Shown here: positions 52,632 to 61,698 of the stretch, piece by piece | Position numbering within the stretch: position 1 is the first letter of the stretch | How the letters are laid out: every line of letters starts with the position of its first letter | Source of the DNA: Burkholderia lata | GTDB taxonomy: Bacteria > Pseudomonadota > Gammaproteobacteria > Burkholderiales > Burkholderiaceae | Direction of reading: 5' to 3' | Assembly (NCBI RefSeq): GCF_000012945.1 | Contig: NC_007511.1 | Span: 1,364,001-1,428,000 of the forward strand | DNA: 64,000 nt | Notes under the pieces: generated by a model | What the model was told of the DNA's origin: nothing | Databases searched by the model: none | The model's input: the letters and a program-made list of their open reading frames with translations, nothing else | Made by a program: the position numbers and the translations under genes

Positions 52632-53531
52632 TCAGGATTCGAATTGATCGAACGTGTGCTGCAGTTCGCGGTTGCGCGCGACGCGCCGGTCGATCGCGGG
52701 GCCAAGACGGTCAACCACGGCCGTGATCAGCAGGTTGAACAGGCAGGTGAGCGGCGCGAGCGAATCCCAGAACTGGCCGACGTCGGTCTTCACCTGCAAC
52801 AGGTCGGCCGGCCAGTCGCGCGCCCACGGGCACGACAGATCCGTGACCAGCGCGAACGGCTGTCCGCGCTCGGCGGCCGCCTGGCAATAGCGGCGCGCGC
52901 TGCGCGAATAGGCGCGCGTATCGGTGACGATGCAGTACGGCCGCTCGAATTCGGAGTTCAGCGAATCGACGTACGAGCCCGACTGGCCGTCCGAATAGAA
53001 GACGCGCGGGCGCAGGTATTCGAGGTAGCTGCTGAATGCGTTGCTGATCCCGCGCGTCGACTGGATGCCGAGGATGAACACGGCGTCTGCATGCGCGATC
53101 CGGTCGGCCACCTGCGCGAACACCGGGCCTTCTGCGAGCCGGTACACGTGGCGGATCGCATCGAGCTCGCGCTCGAGCGACGTCGCGAGCGGGCCTTCAC
53201 TGCCGTTGCTGCCGTTGCTGCCGTTGCCGTCGGGTTCGGCCGGTTGCGTGCCGGCGACGCGACGGTATTCGTCGAGCCGGTCGGTGATCATCCACGGGCG
53301 GTCGCCGCCGCCGCGCAGCTCGCGCTTCAGGTCGTCGAGGTTGCGATAGCCGACGCTGCGCAGAAAGCGCCCGACCGAGATGCCGCTGGTGCCGGCCTGC
53401 TGCGCGATCTGGTCGGCCGTCTCGAGCCCGAGCCGGTCGAGGTTCGCGAGCATGTAGCTCGCGATGCGCTTGGCGGTCGGCGTCAGCTCGGCATAGCGGG
53501 ATTCGACGGTATGAGCGAACGCACAGGTCAT
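52632..53531 (-). CDS. MurR/RpiR-family regulator of the ddp operon
   Basis: A 299-residue regulator with an RpiR helix-turn-helix (about residues 1-75; ETADQIAQQAGTSGISVGRFLRSVG) and a C-terminal SIS sugar-phosphate-isomerase-like sensor domain (about 120-280). Between them is a low-complexity linker with three GSN units encoded by a 9-bp tandem repeat (53201-53227). It is the first gene of the ddp operon and probably senses a cell-wall amino sugar or muropeptide-derived compound. An inverted repeat directly upstream may be its operator. Confidence 0.9.
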   Translation of the reverse strand: MTCAFAHTVESRYAELTPTAKRIASYMLANLDRLGLETADQIAQQAGTSGISVGRFLRSVGYRNLDDLKRELRGGGDRPWMITDRLDEYRRVAGTQPAEPDGNGSNGSNGSEGPLATSLERELDAIRHVYRLAEGPVFAQVADRIAHADAVFILGIQSTRGISNAFSSYLEYLRPRVFYSDGQSGSYVDSLNSEFERPYCIVTDTRAYSRSARRYCQAAAERGQPFALVTDLSCPWARDWPADLLQVKTDVGQFWDSLAPLTCLFNLLITAVVDRLGPAIDRRVARNRELQHTFDQFES

Positions 53532-54094
53532 CGGCTGTTAGATCGTTGTCGTCTGATGATCGAATGTCATCCATCTAACAAAGCCAAAATCATTCGCGCC
53601 AGCGGATAAAAACTATGGTGTGAGGATAGGTGATAGGGTCGAAAGCGGGCTGGGTGGTACGGGCAGGGGCGTGAGCAGGGCGGGCAAATTATTCCTGTCA
53701 GGCATATTTTGCGTTTATGCCTGACAGGAATATTTGGCCAGCAGCGGGTGCTTCGCTTGCCGCAGGAAGCCCTCGACATTTCGGCAAATGTCGGTTTCCG
53801 CTCCATTCGATCAGTTATCCAAATCGAATGGATAGCATGACGACCGCGCACGGTTCCACTTCCACCTTCACTTGACGAGACCGATTCGCCTGCGCCCTGC
53901 GCCCCGAAGCGCCTGAATAATTACAAAATTAAAGCGAATCAGATTAACTCATTAATTCAGGTTAATAATTCATTTAAGTTTTCATAAAAATTGGATTTAA
54001 CTTGCGTCACGGGATGTTCGATTTTCGATAATCCGAAAAACGGCATGTGTTCCGTAATGGGAATTCACTCAATCGCTGGAATGAAGAGGAAACC
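53532..54094. promoter_or_regulatory. 563-bp divergent control region of ddp and oxalate modules
   Basis: No gene is seen. Structures from left to right: TGTTAGAT-N29-ATCTAACA (53536-53580) directly before the rpiR start; a 16-bp-arm inverted repeat (53690-53732); CCATTCGA (53803-53810) with TCGAATGG (53824-53831); and an AT-rich stretch (about 53911-54060) likely holding the promoter of the oxalate decarboxylase. Confidence 0.5.
53690..53732. promoter_or_regulatory. Perfect 16-bp inverted repeat
   Basis: TATTCCTGTCAGGCAT (53690-53705) is exactly complementary to 53717-53732, with an 11-nt T-rich loop. It is about 160 bp upstream of the rpiR start and 360 bp upstream of the bicupin. It may be a terminator separating the divergent transcripts or a dimeric regulator site. 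Confidence 0.55.
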
Positions 54095-55351
54095 ATGACG
54101 AATCTTTCTCGACGCAAGATGCTGGCGGGAACGGCTGGCGCCATTGCCGCCGCGGGTATCGCGGTATCGGCCAAGGCTGCCTCGTTCGGTAATCCGGACC
54201 GCCCGCCGGAAGGCGCGGTGAATGCGCTCAACCGTCAGAGCCTGACCGACCCGGGGCCTAAAAACCCGGCAATCGCCAATCAATTCCCGTCCTTTCAGGA
54301 TCCGCCGGCCACCGATATCAATGGCATGCCGTTATTCTGGGCCTCGTTCAATAATGCGCACAAGCGCATTCAAAATGGCGGATGGGCGCGTGAAGTCACG
54401 CAGGACGATTTTGCGATTTCCGAAACCATTTCCGGCGTCAACATGCGCCTCACGCGCGGCGGCATTCGCGAGATGCACTGGCACCAGCAGGCCGAGTGGG
54501 CCATCATGCTCGACGGCCGCTGCCGGATCACGGTGCTCGACGAACTGGGGCGGCCCTCGGTGCAGGACGTGAAAACCGGCGATCTCTGGTATTTCCCGCC
54601 CGGCCTGCCGCATTCGCTGCAGGGCCTCGGCACCGACGGCGCCGAATTCCTGCTGGCGTTCGATAACGGCCGCGCGTCCGAATTCAACACGCTGCTGCTG
54701 ACCGACTGGATCGCGCACACGCCGCCCGACGTGCTCGCGCTCAACTTCGGCGTGCCGGCCGACGCGTTCAAGAACATTCCGCTCGACAACCTGTGGATCT
54801 TCCAGGGCGACGAGCCGGGCCCGCTCGCGCAAGCGCAGCGCGCGTCGGCGTCGTCGGCCGGGGCGCCGCCGCATCCGTTCATCTTTTCGCTCGGCGACAT
54901 GAAGCCGGTCAGGAAGACCCGTGGCGGCGAAGTGCGCATCGCGGACAGCACGAACTTCAACGTGTCGACCACGGTCGCGGCGGCGCTCGTCACCGTGCAT
55001 CCGGGCGGCATGCGCGAACTGCACTGGCACCCGAACGCGGACGAATGGCAGTACTACCTGCAGGGCGACGCACGGATGACCGTGTTCGACACGGGGCCGA
55101 AAGCGCAGACGGCCGACTTCCGCACGGGCGACGTCGGCTACGTGAAGAAGAGCCTCGGGCACTACGTGCAGAACACCGGCAGCACTGACCTGGTGTTCCT
55201 CGAGATCTTCAAGACCGACCGCTATGCGGAAGTGTCGCTGTCCGACTGGCTCGCGCATACGCCGCCGCAGCTCGTCGAAGCACACCTGAACGTCGCGCCG
55301 GACGTGATCGCGCAGTTTCCGCGCAACCGTCCCGACGTCGTGCCGCTGTAA
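54095..55351 (+). CDS. oxdC: Tat-exported manganese bicupin oxalate decarboxylase
   Basis: A 418-residue bicupin that splits oxalate into formate and CO2. The twin-arginine signal SRRKMLAGTAG is at residues 5-15. Mn ligands of cupin 1 are His128, His130, Glu134 and His173; those of cupin 2 are His310, His312, Glu317 and His356. The lid loop reads SEFNT (195-199), retaining the Glu that in the Bacillus OxdC SENST lid separates decarboxylase from oxidase activity. AGAGGA precedes the ATG. An Nramp metal transporter gene follows 84 bp downstream. Confidence 0.92.
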   Translation: MTNLSRRKMLAGTAGAIAAAGIAVSAKAASFGNPDRPPEGAVNALNRQSLTDPGPKNPAIANQFPSFQDPPATDINGMPLFWASFNNAHKRIQNGGWAREVTQDDFAISETISGVNMRLTRGGIREMHWHQQAEWAIMLDGRCRITVLDELGRPSVQDVKTGDLWYFPPGLPHSLQGLGTDGAEFLLAFDNGRASEFNTLLLTDWIAHTPPDVLALNFGVPADAFKNIPLDNLWIFQGDEPGPLAQAQRASASSAGAPPHPFIFSLGDMKPVRKTRGGEVRIADSTNFNVSTTVAAALVTVHPGGMRELHWHPNADEWQYYLQGDARMTVFDTGPKAQTADFRTGDVGYVKKSLGHYVQNTGSTDLVFLEIFKTDRYAEVSLSDWLAHTPPQLVEAHLNVAPDVIAQFPRNRPDVVPL

Positions 55352-55435
55352 CGCCGCCGCCGTGGCCGGCAGGCGGCATGCCGGCCGCGGCGCCCGACCT
55401 TCAGGAAGCCTTTCTCATTCGAACGGAACCTCACC

Positions 55436-56743
55436 ATGATTCCCGTCACGAGCAAACCTGCCGGCGGCTTCGCGCTGCCGGGCCTGTCCACCGCGCACAC
55501 CGACGGTGCCGCGCGCGCCGCACTGGAAGGGCGCCGCACCGGCGTCGCCGCGCTGCTGCCGTTCGTCGGCCCGGCCGTGATCGCGTCGATCGGCTACATG
55601 GACCCCGGCAACTTCGCGACCAACATCCAGGCCGGTGCCGCGTACGGCTACCGGCTGCTGTGGGTCGTGCTGGCCGCGAACACGATCGCGATGCTGTTCC
55701 AGGCGATGTCGGCGAAGCTCGGCATCGTGACCGGCCGCAATCTCGCGGAGCTGTGCCGCGACCGCTTTCCCGCGCCGGTCGTATGGGGCATGTGGGTCGC
55801 GTCCGAAATCGCCGCGATGGCGACCGACCTCGCCGAATTCCTCGGTGGCGCGCTCGCCTTCGGGCTGTTGTGCCACCTGTCGCTGTTCACGGGGATGATC
55901 GCGACAGCGCTCGCGACCTGCGCGATCCTCGCGCTCGAAAAGCGCGGGTTCCGGCCGCTGGAGGCCGCGATCGCGGCGCTGGTCGGCGTGATCGGCGCGT
56001 GCTATCTCGGCGAACTGCTGATCGCGCCGCAGGACTGGCACGCGGCCGCGTTCCACCTGGTCGTCCCGCAGATTCCGGATCACACGGCGCTGACGATCGC
56101 GGTCGGGATCATTGGCGCGACGATCATGCCGCACACACTGTACCTGCATTCGGGGCTCACGCAGGATCGCACCGCGCCGCGCGACGACGCGGAGCGGCGG
56201 CGGCTCGTGCGTTTCTCGAACCGCGAGGTCGTCGTCGCGCTCGGGCTGGCCGGGTTCGTGAATCTCGCGATGGTGATGATGGCGTCGTCGGCGTTTCACG
56301 CGAGCGCGCCGGGCCTGACCGACATCGGCGACGCGTATCACACGCTGATCCCGGTGCTCGGGCCGGCGGCCGGCGCGCTGTTTCTCGTCGCGCTGCTGAC
56401 GTCGGGCGTGTCGAGTTCGGTGGTCGGCACGATGGCCGGGCAGGTCGTGATGCAGGGCTTCATCCACCGTCGCATGCCGGTCTGGGTGCGGCGCGCGGTG
56501 ACGATCGTGCCTGCGTTCGCGGTGGTTGCGTTCGGCTGCGACGTCACGCGTGCGATGGTCGCGAGCCAGGTCGTGCTGAGCTTCGTGCTGCCGCTGCCGA
56601 TGGTTGCGCTGCTGATGCTGTCGGCGCGCGCGGACGTGATGGGTGCCTACGCGATGCGGCTGCCGCTGCGGATCGTCGCCGGGGCGGCGACGGTCGTGAT
56701 CGTCGGGTTGAATGCGTACCTGGTGTGGGCGGCCTTCAATTGA
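55436..56743 (+). CDS. mntH: Nramp-family divalent metal (Mn2+) transporter
   Basis: A 435-residue, 11-helix proton-coupled metal importer. TM1 has the metal-site motif DPGN (GYMDPGNFATN) and TM6 the MPH motif (IMPHTLYLHSG), both required for manganese coordination. A 35-residue N-terminal cytoplasmic tail precedes TM1. Its position after a manganese-dependent oxalate decarboxylase suggests that it supplies the cofactor metal (inference). Confidence 0.9.
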   Translation: MIPVTSKPAGGFALPGLSTAHTDGAARAALEGRRTGVAALLPFVGPAVIASIGYMDPGNFATNIQAGAAYGYRLLWVVLAANTIAMLFQAMSAKLGIVTGRNLAELCRDRFPAPVVWGMWVASEIAAMATDLAEFLGGALAFGLLCHLSLFTGMIATALATCAILALEKRGFRPLEAAIAALVGVIGACYLGELLIAPQDWHAAAFHLVVPQIPDHTALTIAVGIIGATIMPHTLYLHSGLTQDRTAPRDDAERRRLVRFSNREVVVALGLAGFVNLAMVMMASSAFHASAPGLTDIGDAYHTLIPVLGPAAGALFLVALLTSGVSSSVVGTMAGQVVMQGFIHRRMPVWVRRAVTIVPAFAVVAFGCDVTRAMVASQVVLSFVLPLPMVALLMLSARADVMGAYAMRLPLRIVAGAATVVIVGLNAYLVWAAFN

Positions 56744-56859
56744 ATGGCAGCGGGCCGGCAGCTTACTGCTGCATGTCCGGCGCCTCGCGCAGCCGCCAGA
56801 TCGCGTTGCATTGCCGACCGCCGTACGGCACAGCGCCGGCGCGGCGGCCGCGGCGATGA

Positions 56860-56891
56860 CCCGCGCGCCGGCATGGCCGGCCGCGCGGGCA
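56860..56891. terminator. Hairpin between convergent Nramp and binding-protein genes
   Basis: CCCGCGCG-CCGGC pairs with GCCGGCCGCGCGGG with one bulge and a short loop, in the 155-bp gap between the two convergent genes. No other feature is seen there. Confidence 0.5.
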
Positions 56892-56898
56892 GCGCCCG

Positions 56899-58488
56899 TT
56901 ACTTCGCGAGCGTGCGGTATGACACGAGGTCGTTGATCGGCCCGATTTCCGGCCCGGTCACGCCGGGGCGCGTCGCGACCTGCACGACCTTCTCGAACAT
57001 GATGATGAACGGCGAGTTCGCGAGCACGGCCTTCTGCAGCGCTTCGTAGCGCTGCGCACGCTTCGCGGGCGACGGCTCGACGAGTGCGGCCTCGGTGTCC
57101 TTCGTCAGTTGCGGAATGTCCCAGCTGTTGCGCCACGCGAGCATCTTCGTCGGCGACTGGTCGGAGTTGTCCGGATTCCACGCAAAGCCGCGCGCATTGC
57201 TGTTCGGGTCCATGTAGTCGGGCGACCATTCGCCGATGAAGATGTCGTGCTGGCGCGCGCGATACTTGCCGATCGCCTGCTTCGCATCGCCCGGAATCAG
57301 TTTCACGCGGATGCCGCCCTGCGCGAAGTTCGCCTGCAGCGCCTGCGCGATCTCGAGGTACGGATAGTCGTTCGGCATGTCCATCGTCACGTCGAAGCCG
57401 TTCGGCAAGCCGGCCTTCGCGAGCAGCGCCTTCGCCTTCGCGACGTCCTGCTTGTACGGCCGAGCGTTCGACGTGCCGAGGAAGCCTTCGGGCAGGAAGG
57501 TTTCATGCACCTTGTAGGTCGTGCTGACGATGTTGCGCTGGATGCCGTCGTAGTCGACGAGCCATTTCATCGCCTGCTGCACCTCGGGTTTCGCGAGGTT
57601 CGGGTTCTTCGTGTTCAGGCTCAGGTAAAGCAGCGCGGACACCGGCCACGACGTGACCTTGATCTTGCCGGCCTTCGTCAGCGCGGCGAGGCTGTCGGGG
57701 CTCAGGTTGCGCGCGGCATCGGCGTCGCCGTTCTCCAGCAGCAGCCGCTGCGCGGATGCTTCGGGCACGTGGCGCAGCACGACGCGCTTCATCGGGTACG
57801 GCGTGCGGTATTTCTCGAAGCGCTGCAGCACGATGGTCTCGTTGGGCGTCCACTTCACGAGCTGGTACGGGCCCGAGCCCGCGTCGTTGGTGCGCAGCCA
57901 GCCGCTGCCGAAATCGTTGCCCTGCTGGTGCGACAGCAGCAGCTTCTTGTCGAAGACCGATGCCGGGCACGCGCTCAGCACGTTGAGCACGAAGCTCGGC
58001 GCGTATTTGCGATCGGTTTCGAGCACGACGGTCTGCGGATCGACCACGCGCACCTTCTGCATCACGTTCGCCTTCGTGAGGCCGAGATCGGCGAGCACGC
58101 CGGCCGGCCCCTTGTCGAGCAGGATGGTGCGCTGCAGCGACCACGCGACGTCGTCGGCGGTCACCGGGTTGCCGGAATGGAACGTGAGGCCGGGGCGCAG
58201 CTTGAACGTGTAGGTCACGCCGTCGGCGCCGACCGTCCACGATTGCGCGATCTGCCCGTCGAAGCGCGTCGGGTCCTTCAGGTCGACGCGCACCAGGCGT
58301 TCGTAGGTGTTCGCGACATACTCGGACGGCACCAGCTCGTAGATCCCGCTCGGGTCGAGGGTCGTGAATTCGCCGAGCTGCGTGGCGACGACGAAGATGC
58401 CGGGCGGCGTGGCCGCCTGCGCCGGCAATGCCGGAACAAGCGCGACGAGCGCGGCGCTGACGAACAGGCGGGACAGCAGGTGCTTCAT
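56899..58488 (-). CDS. Second DdpA-like peptide-binding protein
   Basis: A 529-residue family 5 solute-binding protein, closely similar to DdpA (50372-51973) along its whole length: shared LLLSHQQGNDFG, HETFLPEGFLGT and AWRNSWDIPQLTKDT segments. The signal peptide is MKHLLSRLFVSAALVALVPA. It has no permease or ATPase of its own, so it probably feeds the ddp permease with a different dipeptide. The ddp genes lie about 5 kb away with the oxalate module between, so the duplication was split by that insertion or arose by it. Confidence 0.92.
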   Translation of the reverse strand: MKHLLSRLFVSAALVALVPALPAQAATPPGIFVVATQLGEFTTLDPSGIYELVPSEYVANTYERLVRVDLKDPTRFDGQIAQSWTVGADGVTYTFKLRPGLTFHSGNPVTADDVAWSLQRTILLDKGPAGVLADLGLTKANVMQKVRVVDPQTVVLETDRKYAPSFVLNVLSACPASVFDKKLLLSHQQGNDFGSGWLRTNDAGSGPYQLVKWTPNETIVLQRFEKYRTPYPMKRVVLRHVPEASAQRLLLENGDADAARNLSPDSLAALTKAGKIKVTSWPVSALLYLSLNTKNPNLAKPEVQQAMKWLVDYDGIQRNIVSTTYKVHETFLPEGFLGTSNARPYKQDVAKAKALLAKAGLPNGFDVTMDMPNDYPYLEIAQALQANFAQGGIRVKLIPGDAKQAIGKYRARQHDIFIGEWSPDYMDPNSNARGFAWNPDNSDQSPTKMLAWRNSWDIPQLTKDTEAALVEPSPAKRAQRYEALQKAVLANSPFIIMFEKVVQVATRPGVTGPEIGPINDLVSYRTLAK

Positions 58489-58624
58489 GCGGGCTCCGTG
58501 GAAAGGGAATCGTGGGTGCGATTCTCTCATCGACGGCCACCCGGATGAAAATATTCGGCGTGCGCGCCGGCGGGTTGGCGCGCAGGAGCGAGCCGGGCGG
58601 ATGCCCGGCATCGGCAGGTTCGGA

Positions 58625-58960
58625 TCAGATCGCGCAGCGCGCGATCGCGAAGCGCATCGCTTCCTCGGCCGGCTCGTTGCCCGAGCCGCGCACGACCTTG
58701 ATGACGGAGCCGTTGCCCGACGGCGTCAGCGTGACGAAGTACGAGTTCGAGCCGACGGAGATATCGGTCACGCCGTTGTGCTGCGATTGCTCGGTGCCCG
58801 ACAGGCGGCTGTCGAGGCAGTTGGCGACCGCGTAGGCCGGACGTTGCGACGACACGTAGATCATCGGCGCCGAGCCGGACGAAGCGGCCGAGTCGGACGA
58901 GGGCGCGGAACCGCAGGCGGCGAGCAGGGCGGCGGGAAGGAGCAGCAGGAATCGTTTCAT
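58625..58960 (-). CDS. Small lipoprotein of unknown function
   Basis: A 111-residue protein with a lipoprotein signal LLLLPAALLAACGS (lipobox AAC at Cys16), a Ser/Ala-rich linker, then a small domain with two cysteines (NCLDSRL and ARCAI) that may pair. It resembles short Burkholderia envelope lipoproteins of unknown role. The start was chosen at the signal peptide; the 136-bp gap to the binding-protein gene holds nothing recognisable. Confidence 0.8.
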   Translation of the reverse strand: MKRFLLLLPAALLAACGSAPSSDSAASSGSAPMIYVSSQRPAYAVANCLDSRLSGTEQSQHNGVTDISVGSNSYFVTLTPSGNGSVIKVVRGSGNEPAEEAMRFAIARCAI

Positions 58961-59215
58961 GGTCGGTCGTCGTGTGTCTCGTATCGAGGCTGGGGCGCGG
59001 GGTAGGCGAAACGCGAAGCTTCGCGACGAAACCGCCCGGAATCGGGCCGTTTTTGACGGACGACGATGCAACAGGCGGCTGACGACGGAGTATACCCGCA
59101 GCGTTTGACGGCGTTGGGGCGTTGAAACGATTCGATACAACAAGCACCCGCTACCGCATCGCGGCAGCGGGCGTTTCAGGTGATGGCGAATGGGCACCTG
59201 CCGGTGTTGTCGATC

Positions 59216-59545
59216 TTATTGGCCGATCTGGTGGCTGACCGCATTTTCCTGCTGGTTCAGCACGTGCTTTTCGCTCTTCGTGATGTGGCTGTGATCCTGC
59301 CCAGCCATGTCCCGCTCTTCCTGGCGGATCTTGCGGTCGTCACGGTGCAGGCGCGCGGCCTGTGCGTGCGACATCTCGCCTTCCTTCACTTCGTGATGGA
59401 TCCGGCGATTCTGGTTTGCGAGGCGCTGGTTGACCTCTTCGCGGCGCGGATGTGCCTGTTGCCACGGCGTGTCGGCGAACGCGGTGCCGGTCAGCACCGA
59501 CATCAGGGTGGCGGCAATCGCGAGATGGCGGGTAAGGGCTCGCAT
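59216..59545 (-). CDS. Small exported His/Arg/Gln-rich protein
   Basis: A 109-residue protein with a Sec signal peptide (MRALTRHLAIAATLMSVLTG, cleavage near AFADTP). It is followed by a charged helical domain of repeated RxxVNQRLxxQNRRI and RLHRDDRKIRQEE type and a His-rich DHSHITKSEKHVL tail. It is common in Burkholderia, periplasmic and of unknown function. AGGAGA is 8 bases upstream of the ATG. Possible metal binding through histidines is speculative. Confidence 0.8.
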   Translation of the reverse strand: MRALTRHLAIAATLMSVLTGTAFADTPWQQAHPRREEVNQRLANQNRRIHHEVKEGEMSHAQAARLHRDDRKIRQEERDMAGQDHSHITKSEKHVLNQQENAVSHQIGQ

Positions 59546-59673
59546 GGTGTTTTCTCCTGTCGTTGCGCGTCCGGATCGTGGGCGCTTGTTCAAAAAACGC
59601 GGAGGGGGCACCGGCTGTTGACGTTTCCGCCTGTATCGATTGCAAGTCTTTATTACGTGGGCGCGTGGCGGTG

Positions 59674-59703
59674 CGGGCCCCGGCGTGCGCGGCGCGGGGC
59701 CCG
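59674..59703 (-). terminator. Hairpin after the DHA2 pump gene
   Basis: A 9-bp stem CGGGCCCCG (59674-59682) with 59695-59703 and a 12-nt loop, starting 17 bases after the pump stop on the minus strand; no T tract. Confidence 0.45.
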
Positions 59704-59720
59704 ATCGTCGCGCATGCGGA

Positions 59721-61280
59721 TCAATGCGCGCCGGCCGCCGCCGCATCGGCATCGCCGCCGCCCGAGCGCGACGGCTTCGTGATCCAGATCAGCGGAATGA
59801 TCGCGATGAAGATGATCGCGGACACGTAGAAGATGTCGTTCAGCCCCATCACGGCCGCCTGCGAATCGACCGACGCGTTGAAGAACGCGAGCGCCGAATC
59901 GGGGCCCAGATGCAGCAGCGAACGCGTCGTGTCGACGTGCTGCGCGAAGGTCGGGTTGGTGACGCTCGCCTGTTCGGTGAGCCGTGCGTGATGCAGGATC
60001 GTGCGGTCGTTCCACGCGTTGCTGATCAGCGACGTGCCCACCGCGCCGCAGAACGTGCGGCCGAAATTCGACAGGCCGGCCGCGGCCGGGATCTTTTCCG
60101 GCGGCAACCCGGACAGGATGATCGACGTCAGCGGCACGAAGAACATTGCCATCGGGATGCCCTGCAGCAGCGTCGGCAAAATGAGATCCCAGCGCGACAC
60201 GTCGGTGTAGAAGGTCGTGCGCATCATGAACACGACCGCGAAGCCGACGAACGCGAGCGTCGCGATGTAGCGCGGATCGGTGCGCGGCAGCAGGCGCCCC
60301 ATGACCGGCGTGAGCAGGATCGCGAACACGCCGAGCGGCGCGGTGGCGAGCCCGGAATCGACCGCACGGTAGCCGAGATAGCCCTGCATCCACTGCGGCA
60401 GCAGCACCAGTGTGCCGAAGAACATCCCGTACGCGACCGAGATCGCGATCGTGCCGCCCGCGAAATTGCGCTGCGTGAACAGGCGCAGGTCGACGATCGG
60501 GTTCGCCTCGTGGAACTCCCACACGAGGAAGAACGCGAAGCCGATCAGCGCGACGACGCCGAGCGCGACCACGACGGGCGAGTTGAACCAGTCGAGATCC
60601 TTGCCCTTGTCGAGCATGATCTGCAGCGAGGCGACCCACAGCACGAGCAGCAGCAGGCCGACCTTGTCGATCGGCATGCGTTTCGTGGCCGATTCGCGGT
60701 CGCGGAACACGATCCACGTGACGGCGGCCGCGAAGAAGCCGACCGGGATGTTGATGTAGAAGATCCACGACCAGTTGTAGTCGTACGTGATCCAGCCGCC
60801 GAGCGACGGCCCCGCGATCGGGCCGACGAGCGCGGTCATCGACCACAGCGCCAGCGCGCTCGACGATTTCTGCCGTGGCCACGCGCCGAGCAGCAGCGCT
60901 TGCGACAGCGGCGCGAGCGGCCCGGCGACCGCGCCCTGCAGGATCCGCGCGGCGAGCAGTGTCGGCAGGTTCGGCGCGATCCCGCACAGCCACGACGCGA
61001 ACACGAACAGCAGGATCGACGTGACGAACAGGCGTACCTGGCCGAAGCGCTGCGTGAGCCAGCCGGTCAACGGAATCGATACCGCGTTCGCCGCCGCGAA
61101 GATCGTGATCACCCACGTGCCTTCGTCGACCGACACGCCGAGGTCGCCCGAGATCGTCGGAATGGCGACGTTCGCGATCGACGAGTCGAGCACGTTCATG
61201 AACATCGCGAGCGACACCGCGATCGTGCCGATCGCGAGGCGGCCGCCCGATAGCGGCGCTGAAGAAGACGGAGAGGACAT
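59721..61280 (-). CDS. DHA2-family (EmrB/QacA) multidrug efflux MFS transporter
   Basis: A 519-residue, 14-helix major-facilitator exporter. It shows the family motif C region LDSSIANVAIPTISGDLG in TM1, TWVITIFAAANAVSIPLTG, and motif A-like GWLTQRFGQVR between TM2 and TM3. It expels hydrophobic drugs with proton antiport. No EmrA membrane-fusion or outer-membrane gene is adjacent in the window. The LysR gene upstream on the same strand may regulate it. The ATG at 61280 has CAGGAAA upstream. Confidence 0.92.
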   Translation of the reverse strand: MSSPSSSAPLSGGRLAIGTIAVSLAMFMNVLDSSIANVAIPTISGDLGVSVDEGTWVITIFAAANAVSIPLTGWLTQRFGQVRLFVTSILLFVFASWLCGIAPNLPTLLAARILQGAVAGPLAPLSQALLLGAWPRQKSSSALALWSMTALVGPIAGPSLGGWITYDYNWSWIFYINIPVGFFAAAVTWIVFRDRESATKRMPIDKVGLLLLVLWVASLQIMLDKGKDLDWFNSPVVVALGVVALIGFAFFLVWEFHEANPIVDLRLFTQRNFAGGTIAISVAYGMFFGTLVLLPQWMQGYLGYRAVDSGLATAPLGVFAILLTPVMGRLLPRTDPRYIATLAFVGFAVVFMMRTTFYTDVSRWDLILPTLLQGIPMAMFFVPLTSIILSGLPPEKIPAAAGLSNFGRTFCGAVGTSLISNAWNDRTILHHARLTEQASVTNPTFAQHVDTTRSLLHLGPDSALAFFNASVDSQAAVMGLNDIFYVSAIIFIAIIPLIWITKPSRSGGGDADAAAAGAH

Positions 61281-61698
61281 GGGTTTCCTGCGTAAGGGGC
61301 GTAAGGTGCGCAACGGTTGCGGCCCGTTGCTGCGGGCGCACGCCGTCGCACGCGACCGCGCACGCACGCGCGCGCGCGAAAGCGACGCAGGCGCGGCGCG
61401 GCTGCTGAACGGAAGGGGCGCGGCGCGCGCGACGCGGCCCGGTAGAGGGGGCCGACGCGTACGACGTGCTGCTCGATCGGATGCACGAAGCCGTGGCGGG
61501 CTTCGGGAGGCGGGATGCTGCCGGTCAGGAAGGCGGGACGCGCGTGACGCGCCTGCGGGCAGCGGTCAGGCGGCTGCCGTCGCGTGTGGAATGGTTTTGC
61601 ATCGCGACAGGCTAACGATGTGGCGAGCCGCCATCAACACGGGCCGGCTCATTAATCGATTTCGCTTGCTGCAATAATCGGCGTGCGAACCGTGCCGG
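61281..61698. other. Leader region between LysR and DHA2 genes
   Basis: 418 bp without a gene. A GCGAACCG (61685-61692) with CGGTTCGC (61707-61714) repeat spans the LysR stop and may be its terminator. An alternating CG/CA run lies near 61355-61375. The promoter of the pump is presumably here but no consensus box was picked. Confidence 0.4.
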
